Positions 5,243 to 8,637 of a stretch of 8,637 nt of DNA are shown one piece after another. The DNA comes from Ruminococcus sp. UBA7158 (lineage in GTDB: Bacteria > Bacillota > Clostridia > Oscillospirales > Ruminococcaceae): contig DKWG01000040.1 of the NCBI GenBank assembly GCA_002491605.1, positions 1-8,637 of the forward strand, written 5' to 3'. The notes below the pieces were generated by a model, which was given only the letters and a program-made list of their open reading frames with translations, did no database searches and was not told the origin of the DNA. Each line of letters starts with the position of its first letter. The stretch's first letter is position 1. The position numbers were made by a program, and so were the translations under genes.

Positions 5243-7165
5243 ATGCTTTGTTCACTTGAACACATATATAAATACTACAACGGCGAGTCTGTGCTCGAGG
5301 ATATTAATTTTGGTATCAACGAGGGCGAAAGGGTCGGACTTGTCGGTGTAAACGGCTGCGGAAAGACAACGCTTTTGTCTGTAATCACACAAAAAATCGG
5401 TTACGACCTTGCCCCCGACGGCAGCGGTTCGTTAAGCTTTTCGGGGAACTGCAAAATCGGATACTTAGAGCAGGGCGTCGGTCTGTCGGCTGAGTGCTCT
5501 ATTTCCGAGGAAATGAGAAAGCCGTTCGCCGCTCTTTTAGCAGAGCGAGAGAGAATGAGCCAAATTGAATTGTCATTTGAAAGGCTGACGGGAGACGAGT
5601 TAAAGGCAGCCGAGGCTGAATACACCTCTCTTTCCTCACATTTTGAGAACAACGACGGATATATCATTGACGTCAAAATCAAAACCGTGTTAAACGGAAT
5701 GGGGTTCGGAAGCTTTGACCTCGATCGCTCAGTCAATTCACTGTCAGGCGGAGAAAGAACACGTTTGGCACTTGCCAAGCTTCTGCTTGAATCCCCTTCT
5801 CTATTGATTCTGGACGAGCCTACAAACCATTTAGATCTTGATACAATGTCATGGCTTGAAAGCTATTTAAAGGAGTATAAGGGAGCAATACTGACGGTTT
5901 CGCATAACAGGTACTTTTTAGACAGCGTTTGTACAAGAATATGTGAAATTGAATGGAAGAAGCTAAAGTCGTATTCCGGCAACTACAGCTTCTTTGTCGA
6001 AAAGAAAAAGGAAGATCTGATTCGGCAGGAAAAGATATACGAAGCTGAGCAGGCAAAAATAAAGGAGCTTCAGTTCTTCATCGATAAAAATCGTGTAAGC
6101 GCAACCAGCGCCAAGGCTGCAAAGTCAAAGCAGCATATGCTCGACAGAATAGTTGAAACAGCGGTTGAAAAGCCAAGGTTTTATCAAAAGTCAGCAAAAA
6201 TCAAGCTCGAATATGATATCGAGCCGCCTAAGGAGCTGTTCTTTGCCGAAAATATCGACATAACTACACCTGACGGAAAAACACTTATTGAAAGCTTTTC
6301 ACTTGCCGTGCGCCGCGGAGACAGAGTCGGAATAATCGGTTCAAACGGTGCCGGAAAAACTTCTATACTAAAGACTATACAAGGAATAAATCCTCACAAA
6401 AAGGGACGCCTTTACTGGGCACCGAATACTAAAATCGCATACTTTGATCAGAAAAACGAGCTTTTAGACAACCGACTGACCGTTATGGAGGAAGTACACC
6501 GTAGGTATCCACGCATGAGCGACTACGAGGTCAGAAGTGTTTTAGGAAGCGTTTTGCTTACGGGTGAAAACGTCTTTAAGCAGGTAGGAGTCATAAGCGG
6601 CGGTGAAAAAACCAAGCTCAGCTTTGCTTTGATGTCTTTAAAACGAGGAAATGTCCTGATACTCGACGAGCCTACTAACCACCTTGATATATCGACAAAA
6701 GAGGTTTTAGAGGATGCTTTGGCTGAATATACGGGAACGATAATCGTTGTTTCTCATGACCGATACCTTCTGAACAAGATAGCAACTAAAATTGTCGAGG
6801 TTAAAGGCTCAACCGTTGCTGAGTATAAAGGAAGCTACGACGACTATCTTGCCGCAAAGGCATCGGAATCAGATGAGCTTGAAAGGTCAAAAAGTGCACA
6901 GACAGTCAATAAACCGCAGGAATCAAAGAAACAATACAGAACAAAGTCTCAGCGCTCTGAGGAAGTTAAGAAAAAGCAGGAGCTTAAAGAGCTTGAAGAG
7001 TCAATCGAACGCTTGGAAAGCGAAATCAGCGAGCTGGAAGAGCTTATATGCTCCGATGAGGTTGCTTCAGACTATCAAAAAATGTCTGAACTCTGCTCTG
7101 TACTTGAAGAGAAAAAGCTTAAGCTCACTCAAGACACCGACGCATGGCTTGAAGCACAGATTTGA
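5243..7165 (+). CDS. ABC-F family ribosome-associated ATPase (YdiF/Uup-like)
   Basis: This 640-residue soluble protein has two ABC ATPase domains and no membrane segments, which marks ABC-F: proteins that bind the ribosomal E site and act on translation, not transporters. Domain 1 has Walker A GVNGCGKT (35-42), Q-loop YLEQ (74-77), signature LSGGE (167-171), Walker B LLILDEPTNHLD (187-198) and His221. The linker (about 242-325) is charged and helical. Domain 2 has GSNGAGKT (366-373), YFDQ (400-403), ISGGE (451-455), LILDEPTNHLD (472-482) and His505. Residues about 560-635 form a Lys/Glu-rich coiled coil like the C-terminal domain of Uup/YdiF proteins. All catalytic residues are present. I place the start at ATG 5243, giving the family-typical MLCSLEHIYKYY; a TTG at 5216 in frame adds nine atypical residues. 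Housekeeping or antibiotic protection cannot be decided from sequence alone. Confidence 0.9.
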   Translation: MLCSLEHIYKYYNGESVLEDINFGINEGERVGLVGVNGCGKTTLLSVITQKIGYDLAPDGSGSLSFSGNCKIGYLEQGVGLSAECSISEEMRKPFAALLAERERMSQIELSFERLTGDELKAAEAEYTSLSSHFENNDGYIIDVKIKTVLNGMGFGSFDLDRSVNSLSGGERTRLALAKLLLESPSLLILDEPTNHLDLDTMSWLESYLKEYKGAILTVSHNRYFLDSVCTRICEIEWKKLKSYSGNYSFFVEKKKEDLIRQEKIYEAEQAKIKELQFFIDKNRVSATSAKAAKSKQHMLDRIVETAVEKPRFYQKSAKIKLEYDIEPPKELFFAENIDITTPDGKTLIESFSLAVRRGDRVGIIGSNGAGKTSILKTIQGINPHKKGRLYWAPNTKIAYFDQKNELLDNRLTVMEEVHRRYPRMSDYEVRSVLGSVLLTGENVFKQVGVISGGEKTKLSFALMSLKRGNVLILDEPTNHLDISTKEVLEDALAEYTGTIIVVSHDRYLLNKIATKIVEVKGSTVAEYKGSYDDYLAAKASESDELERSKSAQTVNKPQESKKQYRTKSQRSEEVKKKQELKELEESIERLESEISELEELICSDEVASDYQKMSELCSVLEEKKLKLTQDTDAWLEAQI

Positions 7166-7193
7166 CCATAAGCAATTTAAATATAGGTATATA

Positions 7194-7234
7194 AGCATTC
7201 ACCGGGTTCATTCTTGTTGAATCCGGTGAATGCT
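7194..7234 (+). terminator. Terminator of the SDR/ABC-F unit
   Basis: A 17-bp stem with one G-U pair (7194-7210 with 7218-7234) and a 7-base loop starts 28 bases after the ABC-F stop. The bases directly after it are A/T mixed (ATTATATT), and a clean run of six T comes only at 7252-7257, so the fit to an intrinsic terminator is good for the stem and fair for the tail. Confidence 0.7.
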
Positions 7235-7322
7235 ATTATATTCAATAGTGGTTTTTTATCTGCATTACTTTATTTTTGGACGTAACGTATTCTTAAATAA
7301 CTATTTCTGCATGAATAAAATT

Positions 7323-7347
7323 GCGTCAATATACGCCTTAAGGGAGG
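7323..7347 (+). other. Hairpin and orphan ribosome-binding-like sequence
   Basis: GCGT/ACGC (7323-7336, 6-base loop) is followed by AGGGAGG (7341-7347), an excellent Shine-Dalgarno sequence. No ATG or GTG is at the right distance; a TTG two to three bases later opens only five codons (TTG 7350 to TAG 7367). The region 7166-7486 holds no gene, only the terminator above, this element and the AraC promoter. Confidence 0.3.
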
Positions 7348-7397
7348 ATTTGGATAAAACATATTAGAATAAATCAAAAATATAATAAAATTAAACA

Positions 7398-7426
7398 TTG
7401 ACTTTCGAAATATCATATGCTACTAT
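7398..7426 (+). promoter_or_regulatory. Promoter of the AraC-type regulator gene
   Basis: TTGACT (7398-7403), a 17-bp spacer and TACTAT (7421-7426) preceded by TGC make a -35 plus extended -10 promoter. The spacer contains the palindrome TTTCGAAA (7403-7410). The leader is about 55 bases. Confidence 0.65.
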
Positions 7427-7486
7427 AACAACATTAGACAAATTTCACACGCTTTTTAATAACTATTGATAAATGAGGTAATCTCC

Positions 7487-8329
7487 ATGCAAGAATTTTA
7501 TTTCGCACTTTTGAGTGATGAGGTTAAACTTCCGCTATATGTAACAGGCGTAGGAGCAACAGATCCGGAGCGCCGCTGCACTCGTCCGGGCGGACACGTT
7601 TATAATCAGGTTATATATACTGCAAGAGGCGAAGGGATTTTAACTATCGACGGCGAGGAGCATAGAATCCCTAAGAATTGCGGCTTCTTCCTTCCTGCAT
7701 ACTATCCTCATGACTACAGAACAAGGGATGACGTTGTTTGGGAGACTCACTGGGTTTCCTTCTCAGGCTCGTCGATTCAGCCGATACTTGAAAACTTAGG
7801 GCTTACCAAGCCATGTATTTTCAGAGCAGGTGACCTTTCAACTCTTGAGAAGCTGTGGGAAAATATGCTTAAGACCATTCACTCGACAAACATCCACGCC
7901 GGATATCAGAACTCTGCAAACCTCTATGCGTTTTTGGTTGAGATGAACAGACTTATCTGCTGTCCGATGTCGCCGAGAGAAAATCACCGCATGGAGCAGC
8001 TCAAGCTGATTATTGATTATATAGATAAAAATTACTCAACGGATATCTCGCTGAATGACCTCTCGAGGATTGTCAACCTGTCACCTCAGTATATCTGCCG
8101 TATATTTAAGGAATGCATGAATATGCGTCCGTTTGAGCACTTGACAAAGAAAAGAATATTTGAATCTAAAAATCTGCTTTTAGACACAAGCTTGTCTATT
8201 AACGACATCTCAAAGGCCGTCGGATATAACGATTGCAGCTACTTCTGCGCAGTATTTAAAAGACAGGAAAACGTATCCCCTGCCGAATACAGAGCACTGT
8301 ACGCTGAAAAGCAGAAAAAATCCAACTGA
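7487..8329 (+). CDS. AraC-family transcriptional regulator with cupin sensor domain
   Basis: This 280-residue protein has an N-terminal cupin-type ligand-binding domain (about 25-150; VIYTARGEGILTIDGEEHRI, then LPAYYPHDYR), as in sugar-sensing AraC proteins. The C-terminal DNA-binding domain (about 168-272) carries two helix-turn-helix motifs. The first is SLNDLSRIVNLSPQYICRIF (188-207). The second starts at SINDISKAVGYNDCSYFCAVFK (237-258) and is followed by VSPAEYR. It is intact and of usual length. ATG 7487 is preceded by GAGGT (7475-7479) at 7 bases; a TTG at 7466 in frame has no ribosome binding site. The gene is alone between its own promoter and terminator, so its targets are not given by context. 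AraC proteins of this shape often control carbohydrate-use genes; the ligand is unknown. Confidence 0.93.
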   Translation: MQEFYFALLSDEVKLPLYVTGVGATDPERRCTRPGGHVYNQVIYTARGEGILTIDGEEHRIPKNCGFFLPAYYPHDYRTRDDVVWETHWVSFSGSSIQPILENLGLTKPCIFRAGDLSTLEKLWENMLKTIHSTNIHAGYQNSANLYAFLVEMNRLICCPMSPRENHRMEQLKLIIDYIDKNYSTDISLNDLSRIVNLSPQYICRIFKECMNMRPFEHLTKKRIFESKNLLLDTSLSINDISKAVGYNDCSYFCAVFKRQENVSPAEYRALYAEKQKKSN

Positions 8330-8355
8330 CGCATAAGTCATCGTTTATAATCAGT

Positions 8356-8412
8356 AACCTCGCAGTATAGTTAAGAAAGAAAAACTTCTTCTTAATATAC
8401 TGCGAGGTTTTT
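8356..8412 (+). terminator. Terminator of the AraC-type regulator gene
   Basis: A 14-bp perfect stem (AACCTCGCAGTATA at 8356-8369, complement at 8396-8409), one unpaired G, then a further 7-bp stem (8371-8377 with 8389-8395) form a long hairpin ending in five T (8408-8412). It starts 27 bases after the stop codon. Confidence 0.9.
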
Positions 8413-8552
8413 AGTTGCCATTCACTCAGCTGAACGCCCATGCTAAAGACAAAGGCATATAATGTGTTTCTTGACGCACTATGATTATTCGCACACGGTT
8501 TACGTTTATCGGCAATCGCCGTCTTCTAATGCCTTCTGTTCGTAAAACACAA

Positions 8553-8574
8553 AAGCTCACCTTACGGTGAGCTT
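8553..8574 (-). terminator. Terminator of the tRNA-Arg gene
   Basis: AAGCTCACC (8553-8561) pairs perfectly with GGTGAGCTT (8566-8574) around a TTAC loop. On the minus strand it begins 3 bases after the tRNA CCA end and is followed by TTTTGTGTTTT. Between this and the AraC terminator (8413-8552) I see no gene. Confidence 0.8.
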
Positions 8575-8577
8575 ATT

Positions 8578-8637
8578 TGGCGCGTCTTGCAGGACTCGAA
8601 CCTGCGGCCTACTGCTTAGAAGGCAGTTGCTCTATCC
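8578..8637 (-). tRNA. tRNA-Arg (anticodon UCU), 5' part cut by the window edge
   Basis: Read on the minus strand, the sequence shows the end of the D-loop (GGATA), D-stem half GAGC, and the anticodon arm ACTGC-CTTCTAA-GCAGT. The anticodon is TCT, which reads AGA arginine codons. Then come a 5-base variable loop (AGGCC), the T arm GCAGG-TTCGAGT-CCTGC, the acceptor strand AAGACGC, discriminator G and an encoded CCA (8578-8580). About the first 17 bases lie outside the window. Confidence 0.95.

Noticed and set aside
6792..7220. 142-codon ORF in another frame of the ABC-F C-terminal region
   Set aside because: It is a Ser/Lys/Arg-rich shadow of the coiled-coil coding sequence and runs into the terminator stem.
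7194..7234. The 17-bp inverted repeat as a mobile repeat (REP or MITE-like)
   Set aside because: Only one copy is in the window, there is no target duplication, and its place 28 bases after a stop codon suits a terminator.
7466..7486. TTG start adding seven residues to the AraC protein
   Set aside because: The ATG at 7487 has GAGGT at proper spacing, and that site lies inside the proposed extension.
8256..8441. 61-codon minus-strand ORF at the end of the AraC gene
   Set aside because: It crosses the AraC terminator hairpin and has no supporting signals.
8578..8637. tRNA-Arg 3' end as an attachment site for an integrated element
   Set aside because: No integrase is visible and I saw no second copy of the tRNA 3' end in the window; the tRNA has its own close terminator.

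Overview
The window looks like ordinary chromosome from a low-to-mid GC Gram-positive anaerobe of the class Clostridia, most likely a Ruminococcus-like Oscillospiraceae. The reasons are strong AGGAGG-type ribosome binding sites, clostridial sigma-A promoters, a tiny secreted peptide ending in an NPTTG sorting-type signal, and a secreted GH30 polysaccharide hydrolase. The taxon is inferred from style and not from a marker gene. I see no transposase, integrase, phage gene or CRISPR array.

Layout: positions 1-143 hold only promoter-like elements facing off the left edge. On the minus strand follow a 77-residue cell-wall-type peptide (231-464), a secreted GH30 glycoside hydrolase of 618 residues (804-2660) and galE (2867-3892). 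Each has its own terminator and at least a candidate promoter, so they look like three single-gene units. Positions 3893-4208 are a divergent promoter region with a candidate operator dyad. On the plus strand an extended-SDR NAD(P)-dependent epimerase/reductase (4209-5159) is followed, with no terminator between them, by a duplicated-ATPase ABC-F protein (5243-7165). An 8-codon upstream ORF and a hairpin precede the ABC-F start. A 17-bp hairpin closes this unit. An AraC-family regulator (7487-8329) with its own promoter and strong terminator comes next. The 3' part of a tRNA-Arg(UCU) gene, minus strand, runs off the right edge.

How the genes work together: the hydrolase would release sugars from plant or mucosal polysaccharide outside the cell. 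GalE interconverts UDP-glucose and UDP-galactose inside. The AraC protein is of a type that often controls sugar-use genes. Nothing in the sequence ties these three into one regulon, and the terminators argue against co-transcription. Four of the computed long ORFs have alternative upstream TTG starts or lie in shadow frames; I moved the starts of the GH30, ABC-F and AraC genes to ATG codons, with Shine-Dalgarno support for the GH30 and AraC genes and on family N-terminus grounds for ABC-F.

I found no clearly new multi-gene system. The best leads are the leader ORF plus hairpin before the ABC-F gene, the tiny NPTTG peptide and its promoter architecture, and a perfect 14-bp palindrome at the predicted transcription start of the GH30 gene.
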